A DNA stretch of 14,512 nt, taken from NCBI GenBank assembly GCA_964566075.1, contig CAZMHJ010000026.1, forward strand, positions 1 through 14,512. Reading direction: 5' to 3'. The position numbers and the translations under genes were made by a program. This document shows positions 8,250 through 14,512 of this stretch, in pieces (position 1 is the stretch's first letter; each line of letters starts with the position of its first letter). This DNA is from CAZMHJ01 sp964566075. Lineage in GTDB: Bacteria > Patescibacteriota > Saccharimonadia > Saccharimonadales > CAIOMD01. The notes below the pieces were generated by a model that did not search any database, was not told the origin of the DNA, and was given only the letters and a program-made list of their open reading frames with translations.

Positions 8250-9486
8250 CAACTGGTAAGCTTTGCCATTCTGCGTGATTATACGGGCTCACAGCCGATC
8301 GTTTACCGCGCCATGACTCATTAAGCATTGTTGTCGCAACATGCGGTCCAGCAGCCCCATAACGCCTCACAAGCGCATCCATTGCCTTAAGTAGATCATC
8401 AGTATAATTCGACGAGTCAGATAACAGACTTAATTGCTGTACAGTCCTCAGTTCAGGCAGCAAAACCATCGCCTTTATATATGACTTGTCAGACTCAAAC
8501 AGCATATCAAGAGCAGCTTCTGCTGTTTGAGTAAGCACGAAGGTGTCGTCACTCCATTCACCAAACGTTAGCTCAGTCGCCACCCCTTTACCGTGTATTT
8601 TACCGGGTACTCGGTATCGAATCGAAATGATCATTCTGTCGGCCACTAGCTCTTTTTTGCGTAGCTTCGCAGCGAGCTCAGATGTAAATACCGCCAGAGA
8701 TGCACGTAATGCATTTTTATCAGTAATAGAAGCGCCAAATGAACGGCTGTACATAATTGATTTCTGATGAGCCGGCTTTGCCGTGCTACCCTCACTCCAA
8801 CCCTGTAATTGAAATAACAAATCTTTTGTAGGTGCATCAAGTAGACCAAGCGCCTGACTGTGGATATCTAATTTCGTAAAGTCATACGCAGTGCGAATAC
8901 CACATACTTCAAGTTTCGGCGCTAAGCGTCTACCAATACCCCAAATATCCCCAACTTTTGTTTGCTTAAGTATCGCCTCTGTTGCCGGGTTATCAATGTC
9001 TATTACGCAGACACCGTCTTGTTTTTTTGCTACATGCGATGCCAGCTTTGCTAAGGCATGTGACGAACCAATACCAATACTCACCGGTAACCCTGTCCAC
9101 TCAAGTATTGTTTGGCGTAGCGTAGCTGCCCACTTGGCAGGATCTTTAACACGACCGTCCTGGATAATTAAAAAAGATTCATCAATAGAGTAGACCTCAA
9201 TTGAATCTGCAGGAATTGCCCTTAAGATGCCTTGCATACGCTTGGCGAAGTGTCGGTACAGCAAAAAATTAGCTGATAATACTTCGGCACCGATGCTATC
9301 AAGGACCGCCTTACATTCGTGGTATGGCTGTCCCATTTTCACACCAGCTTTTTTTACCTCTGAAGAACGAGCAACAACACAGCCATCATTATTCGACAGT
9401 ACCGCCACCGGTTTACTCTGCAGGTGTGGTTGCATGATACGCTCACAAGATGCAAAAAAATTATCACAGTCAATTAACACTACCAT
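8236..9486 (-). CDS. umuC: Y-family DNA polymerase, UmuC-like (Pol V catalytic subunit)
   Basis: This is a translesion polymerase of the Y family. At 416 residues it is close to E. coli UmuC (422). Catalytic acidic residues are visible: D6 in LIDCDNFFASCE, and D102-E103 in VYSIDESF. F11 sits at the ribose steric-gate position. Thumb-type helix-hairpin-helix regions occur at about 180-205 (GDIWGIGRRLAPKLE). The little-finger domain spans about 240-345. QLSLL at 351-355 resembles the beta-clamp binding motif. The C-terminal WRGKRSAVSPYN matches the UmuC tail rather than DinB. It follows umuD by nine bases, with no good Shine-Dalgarno, suggesting coupled translation. Its end overlaps the convergent 7662-8249 gene by 14 bp. 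It ends in TAG. Confidence 0.95.
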   Translation of the reverse strand: MVVLIDCDNFFASCERIMQPHLQSKPVAVLSNNDGCVVARSSEVKKAGVKMGQPYHECKAVLDSIGAEVLSANFLLYRHFAKRMQGILRAIPADSIEVYSIDESFLIIQDGRVKDPAKWAATLRQTILEWTGLPVSIGIGSSHALAKLASHVAKKQDGVCVIDIDNPATEAILKQTKVGDIWGIGRRLAPKLEVCGIRTAYDFTKLDIHSQALGLLDAPTKDLLFQLQGWSEGSTAKPAHQKSIMYSRSFGASITDKNALRASLAVFTSELAAKLRKKELVADRMIISIRYRVPGKIHGKGVATELTFGEWSDDTFVLTQTAEAALDMLFESDKSYIKAMVLLPELRTVQQLSLLSDSSNYTDDLLKAMDALVRRYGAAGPHVATTMLNESWRGKRSAVSPYNHAEWQSLPVVSSS

Positions 9487-9495
9487 GTGGTTATT

Positions 9496-9915
9496 CTAGT
9501 GCGATGGCCTAAGTGCGCGCAACGTAAAGGTGACAACGCCCCAAATGGTAAGCTCGTCACCTTCGTTGATGAGTATATCTGCGAATTGCTTGTTTTCTGC
9601 TTGTAGCCGTACTACACCACCCTTTTTACGGAGCCGCTTTAGGGTATATGCACCGTTTAAAACTGCCACCACGATATCACCTTCCTGTGGGTGTAGTGAT
9701 TTATCAATTACCACGATATCTCCGTCATATATACCAGTATCTTGCATTGAATTGCCGGTGACACGCATAAAAAAAGTTGCTGCCGGGTTACGGACGAGCA
9801 GTTGGTTTGTGTCGAGTGGAGAAGTATCGAGTTCTTCGCCTGGCGAAGGAAATCCAGCCTGAACCAGATTAGTTAAGAGCGTAGGTAACTCACTATTGTT
9901 GTTGGTCGTCGGCAT
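9496..9915 (-). CDS. umuD: UmuD-like S24 self-cleaving peptidase
   Basis: UmuD is cleaved with RecA help and then partners UmuC to form Pol V. The 139-residue length equals E. coli UmuD. The cleavage site is A20-G21 in NLVQAGFPSP (E. coli Cys24-Gly25). The catalytic dyad is S56 in VTGNSMQDTG and K93 in YTLKRLRKK; their 37-residue spacing matches E. coli S60/K97. There is no room for an N-terminal DNA-binding domain, so it is not LexA. The ATG at 9913-9915 lies inside the end of the ATPase gene, a 23-base overlap, with GAAGG upstream. The overlap ties umuDC expression to the ATPase operon. No LexA-box palindrome was recognised upstream. It ends in TAG. Confidence 0.94.
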   Translation of the reverse strand: MPTTNNNSELPTLLTNLVQAGFPSPGEELDTSPLDTNQLLVRNPAATFFMRVTGNSMQDTGIYDGDIVVIDKSLHPQEGDIVVAVLNGAYTLKRLRKKGGVVRLQAENKQFADILINEGDELTIWGVVTFTLRALRPSH

Positions 9916-12811
9916 ATTGCATGTTGCCTTCTTTATCGATGTAAATGGTGTCGTTGTGCTCTAATACATCGCTTGTTTTCTTCGGAGCTGGTTCTGGAGC
10001 TTGCTTTAGTTGCTCGACTGGTTCTGGAGGATTTTTAACGAGGCTTTGACGAAGTTCATCAGCAATTGAATTTACTTCTTTTGCATCTATCGCCCCACTT
10101 GATATGTTCTGGCCTGCTTGCGCATCAGCATACGAAACCGAGTTACCGCTATCAAGCTTTACATCCGCTGGTTTTATCGGCTCGACGGGTGGTTTAGGGG
10201 TAGCCGATACCGGACCACTACCCACTGGCGCCGTCGCTTTTCTTTTAGCGAGCCATTCATCTAGGAACGATGACTGGCCACCAACCGGACCCGGCTTTGT
10301 GGGTGCACCTGGTGGGCCAAATGGAGAACCGCCGCCAAAGGCTGGCTTTGGTGCTGGTTCGGTCTTTAAACGCTTAAAGATTTCAGCTTCAACTTGTGCT
10401 TTTGGTCGCCCGTGCTTTGCAGCCGAGAGCTGTTTTAGGGCACCTTCTAGCTGCTTGTTAGCGTTACCAAGTACTGGCAAGTCTGCCATGCTAAATGGCT
10501 GTGTCGGTACGCCACCAATCAACATACGTACTACAGCGTTATAGTTTGGTAGCTGCTGCAAATCATCGATATCAAATATTGGTCTAAATTGTTTTTCGAG
10601 TACTTCGGCATCAGCCGTACCAACACGGTGCGCAATAACGGTACCAATATTACCAAAAACTGCGTCGCGGATTTCTTCACTCAACTGGCTAATAAACTGG
10701 TTAGCGACGATAAGATTAAGACGATACTTTCGTGCCTCACTTAGGATAGTAGCAAATGAGTCCGTCGAGAAGTTCTGGAACTCATCAACGTAAAGGCTAA
10801 AGTCTTTTCGTTCTGATTCAGGCATATTAGCACGGCTCATAGCGGCAGCCTGGAACTTCATCACAAAAATCATACCGAGTAACTTAGAGTTAAGCTCACC
10901 TGTACGCCCCTTGCTCAAATTGACGATGAGAATCTTGTTGTTATCCATAATATCGCGCAAATCAAAGGAGCTTTTAGTTTGACCAATGATATTACGCATC
11001 ATTTCGTTCGACATAAAGGCGCCAAATTTACTGACAACCCAGGCGGTTACTTCGCCAGCTTCATTCGAGCGCTGTGAATTTGGATATTCTTTAGTCCAAA
11101 AATCTAACACCATCTGATCGGTTACATACTTCAGTTTTTGCTTCATAAAATCGTTATCAACAAGCAGTTTTGGAATATCGATAAAAGTACCGCCATTTGG
11201 GTCTGACATTAGCAACAATGCACAGTTACGAAAAATGTGTTCATAACGCGGACCAATAATCCCTTGTCGTTGTGGGTCATATAATTTATACAGCATTGAT
11301 ATAACTTCTTGGATTAAGAAGTCTTTTTGTTCAGGCAAGCTATACTCAAACAAGTTAAGTCCCAGTGGGTAGTCCATGTCAGATGGGCAAAAGTAGATAA
11401 CATCTTCTGTGCGTTCCTTCGGGACCATACCAAGTAGTTTTTCAGCTGTATCACCATGTGGATCAACAAAAGCAAAACCTCTACCTTCAATCATGTCTTG
11501 TAGGGCTAAGTTCTCTAGAAATGTAGATTTACCAGTACCGGTCTGTCCAACCACGTACATATGACGTCGGCGATCATTCTCACTCAAACGTATCGGCTTT
11601 TTGGTACCTCTAAAAACGTTATAACCTAACAGCAAGCCGTTATCTAGTAGGTTACGCGGGCCGTCGACTTGTTTAGATGACTGGCGTTCTAGCTGTGTGG
11701 TTGGTATGTTCGACGAATCTGGGAAATGAAATAATGTTGCAAGTTCTACAGCATTAAGGATATTACTATTCTGCTCGGGTGGGAAGAATCGTAAAATATA
11801 CGCTGTCACAAAGCTTTCTATATCTTTAGCAGGTATAAATTTGAAGCCGTTTTTGCCAGGCGAATCAAACAGCGAAAACGTTGCGACTATGTTACCAAGT
11901 ATCGCTTGCGATCGTTGTGAAATGTTCGACGATGCTACAACCCGTATTAAAACCTCATAGCCAGGTTGTCGAGTTTTATCCTCTACTGCTTCAGCTATTG
12001 ATTGCTGCAAACTTGTACCAGGCTTATCTGCTTTTTCGCCGACTTCTTTCTCTTTTGCTTCTGGTGGTTTTACGGGTGCGATAAACAGTTGTTTAGCCCA
12101 CCAAAAGGTTAGGTCACTTCCTTTACGACTTTTCTTGCCTTCGCGTAATCGATTAGCTTCTGTAGTCGCTGTTTTGGTCCAGCCCTCTGCGGCAGGCCTA
12201 AGGAGTATCTGTATTCCTGCACCGTCCTCTTTATCAAGACTCGACAGCGAATTGAGTAGTGATTGCATGGTATCACGCTTTAAATCATGGAATGTCGCAA
12301 TAGGATACGCAAACTGCTCTTTAAGCACCAGTTCACCACCAGTAGTGCCGCTTAATTTACCAACTGGGCTAAAAATATTATGTTCTGCTACTTCTTCAAG
12401 TCGAGCATTAGGGTAGGCACTTAGTACCGCTTGCTCTACGACCGAAACAAGTGCGATTGGTACTGCCGCGTAAAAATACACTAGGCCCTTGTTAGCGACG
12501 ATTTCAAAACTGATATGTCGCTGCCCATAAAACTTACTCCTAAACCCCTTCTGAGCAGTACTAGCAATAATGTTATAGAGTACTTGAGCTTTTGAAATGT
12601 TTTCATCGGCTACATCACGTGCATCTCTACCTTGGCTCACGACATCATCACTCATCGGTGGCAAGTGAATGAGAAGTGGGACCATCTTAAGGCCTCTTTC
12701 GTAGTTCTTTGCTTCTCGTAGTAATTTACGAGTTCGCCATAGTAGGAAGAAAGCCAATAAGAATAATGCTAGAAAAATAATTGCTAAAACACTGAGTAGC
12801 GTTGAGTTCAT
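9893..12811 (-). CDS. Membrane-anchored HerA/VirD4-like ATPase (type IV secretion or DNA-translocase type)
   Basis: This 972-residue protein begins with a membrane helix (about 5-25) and a basic stop (WRTRKLLREAK). An N-terminal domain of unknown family covers about 45-385, with a charged linker near 225-280. The FtsK/HerA-type motor follows: Walker A GQTGTGKST at 422-430, FVDPHGD at 448-454, Walker B SLYVDEFQN at 672-680 (D676, E677), and a TraG/VirD4-like sensor segment VANQFISQL at 702-710. The C-terminus (about 815-945) is Pro/Gly/Ala-rich and probably disordered. Such proteins pump DNA or protein across membranes in conjugation and type IV secretion; VirD4/TraG-like coupling is the best family match, with HerA/VirB4 as alternatives. 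No relaxase or other T4SS gene is in the window. AAGGGGGG just before the ATG is a purine-rich ribosome site. It follows the 12821-13243 gene by nine bases and overlaps umuD. It ends in TAG. Confidence 0.9.
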   Translation of the reverse strand: MNSTLLSVLAIIFLALFLLAFFLLWRTRKLLREAKNYERGLKMVPLLIHLPPMSDDVVSQGRDARDVADENISKAQVLYNIIASTAQKGFRSKFYGQRHISFEIVANKGLVYFYAAVPIALVSVVEQAVLSAYPNARLEEVAEHNIFSPVGKLSGTTGGELVLKEQFAYPIATFHDLKRDTMQSLLNSLSSLDKEDGAGIQILLRPAAEGWTKTATTEANRLREGKKSRKGSDLTFWWAKQLFIAPVKPPEAKEKEVGEKADKPGTSLQQSIAEAVEDKTRQPGYEVLIRVVASSNISQRSQAILGNIVATFSLFDSPGKNGFKFIPAKDIESFVTAYILRFFPPEQNSNILNAVELATLFHFPDSSNIPTTQLERQSSKQVDGPRNLLDNGLLLGYNVFRGTKKPIRLSENDRRRHMYVVGQTGTGKSTFLENLALQDMIEGRGFAFVDPHGDTAEKLLGMVPKERTEDVIYFCPSDMDYPLGLNLFEYSLPEQKDFLIQEVISMLYKLYDPQRQGIIGPRYEHIFRNCALLLMSDPNGGTFIDIPKLLVDNDFMKQKLKYVTDQMVLDFWTKEYPNSQRSNEAGEVTAWVVSKFGAFMSNEMMRNIIGQTKSSFDLRDIMDNNKILIVNLSKGRTGELNSKLLGMIFVMKFQAAAMSRANMPESERKDFSLYVDEFQNFSTDSFATILSEARKYRLNLIVANQFISQLSEEIRDAVFGNIGTVIAHRVGTADAEVLEKQFRPIFDIDDLQQLPNYNAVVRMLIGGVPTQPFSMADLPVLGNANKQLEGALKQLSAAKHGRPKAQVEAEIFKRLKTEPAPKPAFGGGSPFGPPGAPTKPGPVGGQSSFLDEWLAKRKATAPVGSGPVSATPKPPVEPIKPADVKLDSGNSVSYADAQAGQNISSGAIDAKEVNSIADELRQSLVKNPPEPVEQLKQAPEPAPKKTSDVLEHNDTIYIDKEGNMQYADDQQQ

Positions 12812-12820
12812 ACGCCCCCC

Positions 12821-13243
12821 TTATGCTGCACGTTCTTCTGGTTGGTTAATCTCTTTCCCATAACGCTTCTTCATGTAGTCACTCTTAAACATAGAAAGCG
12901 CTGTAGACTGCTGATGCGGATCAAGTTTTGTCTGTTCCACAATAGTCTTTGCCTTCTCAACCCATTCTTTTTCAATTACATCGACATCATCAGCATTTGT
13001 GGGTGAGCCTTGTGCGGGTGTCGTTTGAGATGCCGGATCAACGACAGGTATTACAGCGGGGTCTGCCACAACTGCTGCCTGTGCTTGCGCTACAGCGCTC
13101 GATGCTTGTGAAATTCGTTCACCAACAGGAGCCTGACCCACTTGTTCTGGGTATGGCACTACAAAATCGCCAGACTCATTCTGAGGCATTATCCTCTCTG
13201 GTCGCGGTAACTCTGGGCTAGGCAGATTTTGGTGCTGGTCCAT
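12821..13243 (-). CDS. Hypothetical soluble protein, Pro/Ala-rich with helical C-terminus
   Basis: This 140-residue protein has no signal or membrane helix. Residues 1-85 are low complexity (Pro, Gln, Ala, Val) and look disordered. Residues 87-135 (DVIEKEWVEKAKTIVEQTKLD...) are predicted helical and charged, and I remember similar C-termini in Saccharibacteria, though I cannot search. It is the first gene of the ATPase-umuDC operon, nine bases ahead of the ATPase, so it may be a partner of that motor. A -10 element 8 bases before the ATG, with no ribosome site, suggests a leaderless mRNA. It ends in TAA. Confidence 0.8.
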   Translation of the reverse strand: MDQHQNLPSPELPRPERIMPQNESGDFVVPYPEQVGQAPVGERISQASSAVAQAQAAVVADPAVIPVVDPASQTTPAQGSPTNADDVDVIEKEWVEKAKTIVEQTKLDPHQQSTALSMFKSDYMKKRYGKEINQPEERAA

Positions 13244-13251
13244 CAGAGGTT

Positions 13252-13257
13252 AGTATA
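13252..13257 (-). promoter_or_regulatory. Possible -10 element for a leaderless transcript
   Basis: On the minus strand TATACT ends eight bases before the ATG at 13243. Transcription starting about seven bases downstream would leave a leader of zero to three bases. No Shine-Dalgarno precedes the ATG (AACCTCTG). No clear -35 is seen at 17 bases, so the call is tentative. Confidence 0.4.
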
Positions 13258-13290
13258 CAAAAAATAAACTACAAATTATATAGCTAGCGC

Positions 13291-13629
13291 TTATTTTATG
13301 ACGCCACGTCTTAACGTATACCAAATAACAAGTACAGGCACTCCTACCGCCAGCGCAATATCAATCACACTTACACTACTTAAAGAGGCCAGTGCAATAA
13401 TGATCGTCGGTGAAAACCCTAACACAATTGCAATAAAACGACGTTCAGATGCCGAAATAGACGTATACGCTAAATCGAGAAAAAGTATTATGACAAAAAA
13501 ACTGACAACATATACCAACGAAAATATAATTAAGTAAAGTGGTAGACGAGCATTATTAGGCGTTGTTGACGCTAACACCGCAAGTAAACAAAGTATTGAT
13601 ATAAGTAAAGCAATTATTTTTTTATTCAT
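13291..13629 (-). CDS. Hypothetical small integral membrane protein
   Basis: This 112-residue protein is mostly hydrophobic, with about four membrane helices: about 5-22, 30-51, 66-85 and 87-106. Short loops and a basic end (YTLRRGVIK) follow. The Arg pair in the ASERRFIAI loop is the main charged cluster. I recognise no family. The gene starts about 21 bases after the T-tract of an intrinsic terminator that ends the structured RNA upstream, so it may be expressed by read-through or be controlled by that element. No Shine-Dalgarno is visible before the ATG. It ends in TAA. The AT-rich composition matches the surroundings. Confidence 0.72.
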   Translation of the reverse strand: MNKKIIALLISILCLLAVLASTTPNNARLPLYLIIFSLVYVVSFFVIILFLDLAYTSISASERRFIAIVLGFSPTIIIALASLSSVSVIDIALAVGVPVLVIWYTLRRGVIK

Positions 13630-13649
13630 TCTAAAACTTATTTTAACCT

Positions 13650-13686
13650 AAAAATTGAATACCCGCCTCCAACCAGGCGGGTATTC
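13650..13686 (-). terminator. Intrinsic terminator of the structured RNA
   Basis: GAATACCCGCCT (13657-13668) and AGGCGGGTATTC (13675-13686) form a perfect 12-bp GC-rich stem with a six-base loop. On the minus strand it is followed by AATTTTT (T-run at 13650-13654). This is a textbook intrinsic terminator reading leftward. No gene ends here, so it must end the upstream RNA, or attenuate the 13291-13629 gene. Confidence 0.85.
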
Positions 13687-13875
13687 ACCAACAACAGAAA
13701 GCCTTATTGGTGTCCCGAGGGGTAAAACCGCCCTTTAAAATTGAATTTATGGCGCTTACCTTATCCCCGGAACTACTGACTGACCGCTCTCTCGTAGTAA
13801 CGAGTGAGCGATATCCGTGACACGATGCAGAGGCATTCGTGCTCGTTTTTAGTAAGTTTTTGTATTTGACTTACT
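13652..13875 (-). ncRNA. Unassigned structured noncoding RNA (about 224 nt)
   Basis: A promoter at 13882-13910 predicts a start at A13875, and the terminator ends it near 13652. No reading frame of note occupies the interval. Five stems are visible on the minus strand: AGTAAGT/ACTTACT starting exactly at the predicted first base (13869-13875 with 13851-13857); CACGA-TGC/GCA-TCGTG (13821-13841); a ten-bp stem with one A-A mismatch (13785-13810); a long interrupted hairpin with CCGGGG/CCTCGG, GGTAA/TTACC and CGCC/GGCG helices (13715-13770); and CACCAA/TTGGTG (13686-13712). The terminator hairpin is the sixth. I compared it by eye with tmRNA, RNase P RNA, SRP RNA and 6S RNA and saw none of their conserved cores. 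It could be an independent sRNA or a riboswitch-like leader of the small membrane protein. The family is unassigned. Confidence 0.65.
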
Positions 13876-13881
13876 GATTCA

Positions 13882-13910
13882 AACTTAGCACAAAAACTGC
13901 TTCGTGTCAA
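13882..13910 (-). promoter_or_regulatory. Promoter of the structured RNA (TTGACA-17-TAAGTT, extended -10)
   Basis: On the minus strand a perfect -35 TTGACA (13905-13910) lies 17 bases before TAAGTT (13882-13887), which is preceded by TGC, an extended -10. The 70 bases upstream (13911-13980) are very AT-rich and could act as an UP element. The strength suggests an abundant RNA. Confidence 0.7.
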
Positions 13911-14084
13911 CGATATTATGTAGACTTTTAAACAATAATCATCTGTAATATATAAAAATATTTAGTTGTAATTATAATAACGATATTGATACTTCTCATG
14001 CGTATACATAATATATTAGCCTCGTTTTGCGACTAGTATGTCGTTATAGTGCTACGTTTTTACTTTGAATCACTTCAGCCCAAA

Positions 14085-14512
14085 ATGGGCTACCGTGTCA
14101 TTTATCTCACCCGCGCCAGTGGGTTTTGAATTTGCATATAAAGATTGGCCATGCCATATTACGTGCATATTACATGCTGGATGTTTTTGCTATTGATCAC
14201 CTTCACGTCCAGGCGCTCAATGAGTTTCTTGTGCTTGTGGCTTCGAATCAATCACGCATTGAACTTGCACTATCATCGACGGCATATTTTGGGTCGAATA
14301 ATGATAAGGGCTTAGTTCTGCTGTACCAGCAGCAGCAGCAATCCCTACATGCGTTACATACCAAGTTAACCACCACACTTGAAGCCGATTATCACGCCAC
14401 GCTCAATAACCCTGAATATAACAATGAAGGTTATATACCGCACGAAACATTAGGCACCAATCCGGGACTCGCATCACAGCAAAGTATTGTTATTGATACC
14501 CTCGCTTTGGTT
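14085..14512 (+). pseudogene. Frameshifted 2H phosphoesterase (2'-5' RNA ligase-like), cut by window edge
   Basis: Three plus-strand frames combine into one 2H-like protein. ATG 14085 gives MGYRVIYLTRASGF, then TGA. Dropping one T of the run at 14124-14127 continues as EFAYKDWPCHIT, which carries the first HxT motif. A second shift is needed to enter the frame that stays open from 14174 to the window end (LDVFAIDHLHVQALNEFL ... YIPHETLG), which carries the second HxT motif. 2H enzymes hydrolyse or join 2'-5' or cyclic phosphates. The break is at an 11-bp imperfect tandem duplication, CATATTACGTG/CATATTACATG (14155-14176), and near a T5 run (14184-14188). Either the gene is dead or the assembly has indels. 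If shifted or restarted, ATG 14174 would give a truncated protein lacking the first HxT. A CAG run at 14327-14341 encodes five Gln. No ribosome site is seen. Confidence 0.55.

Noticed and set aside
8236..13243. Integrated conjugative element or prophage
   Set aside because: No integrase, relaxase, attachment-site repeats, transposase or phage structural genes are visible, and base use resembles the neighbours.
13700..13810. T-box leader resemblance (GGGCGG near an AGAGAG segment)
   Set aside because: The true T-box antiterminator core and specifier layout are absent, the GGCG pairs inside a local hairpin, and no aminoacyl-tRNA synthetase follows.
13821..13850. Plus-strand terminator (hairpin followed by CTCGTTTTT)
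   Set aside because: No plus-strand gene or promoter leads into it. The same hairpin is explained as an internal stem of the minus-strand RNA.
13652..13875. Possible SRP RNA, tmRNA, RNase P RNA or 6S RNA
   Set aside because: I could not find the SRP GGAAG core, the tmRNA ends, the RNase P GAGGAAAGUCC segment or a 6S central bubble. A search could overturn this.
14085..14140. TGA read as an amino acid in the 2H gene
   Set aside because: Reading through TGA at 14127 meets TAA four codons later, so recoding does not restore the frame; a one-base shift does.
14327..14341. CAG repeat as an unstable microsatellite
   Set aside because: Only four CAG plus one CAA; encodes five Gln in a helical part of the 2H frame and is too short to call.

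Overview
The window looks like a chromosomal segment from a Candidate Phyla Radiation bacterium, most likely a Saccharibacterium (TM7). I base this on the compact AT-leaning gene arrangement, an N-terminally anchored surface protein with DUF11-like repeats and an LPETG-type C-terminus, a large membrane-anchored HerA/VirD4-like ATPase, and a 2H-phosphoesterase of a type I remember from CPR genomes. This assignment rests on recognition, not on a search. The genetic code appears standard: ten complete genes read through without internal TGA.

Layout. Positions 1-367 (minus) are the 5' part of a 16S rRNA gene with an enlarged V1 helix. It has its own TTGACC-17-TATGAT promoter at 522-550. Upstream on the same strand are gyrB, gyrA and a small DUF212/divergent PAP2 membrane protein (5509 down to 587). 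This looks like one operon, driven by a TATAAT promoter with an inverted repeat in its spacer. On the plus strand, 5677-8249 holds a two-gene operon: the LPETG surface protein and a His-rich, coiled-coil, two-TM protein. It converges with and overlaps by 14 bp a minus-strand operon (13243 down to 8236). That operon holds a small conserved-looking soluble protein, the HerA/VirD4-like ATPase, umuD and umuC.

Upstream of this operon are a small four-TM membrane protein (13291-13629) and an apparent unassigned structured RNA (about 13652-13875, minus). The RNA has a TTGACA/extended -10 promoter, five strong hairpins and an intrinsic terminator. It is the best candidate here for something undescribed. 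At the right edge (14085-14512, plus) lies a 2H phosphoesterase (2'-5' RNA ligase-like) reading frame. It is broken near its first HxT motif, where an 11-bp tandem duplication and two T-runs fall.

Functionally the window joins DNA topology (gyrase), the translation apparatus (16S), the cell surface, and a possible link between DNA translocation and mutagenic repair (HerA/VirD4-like ATPase plus UmuDC). Six of ten complete genes end in TAG, four in TAA and none in TGA, which is unusual.
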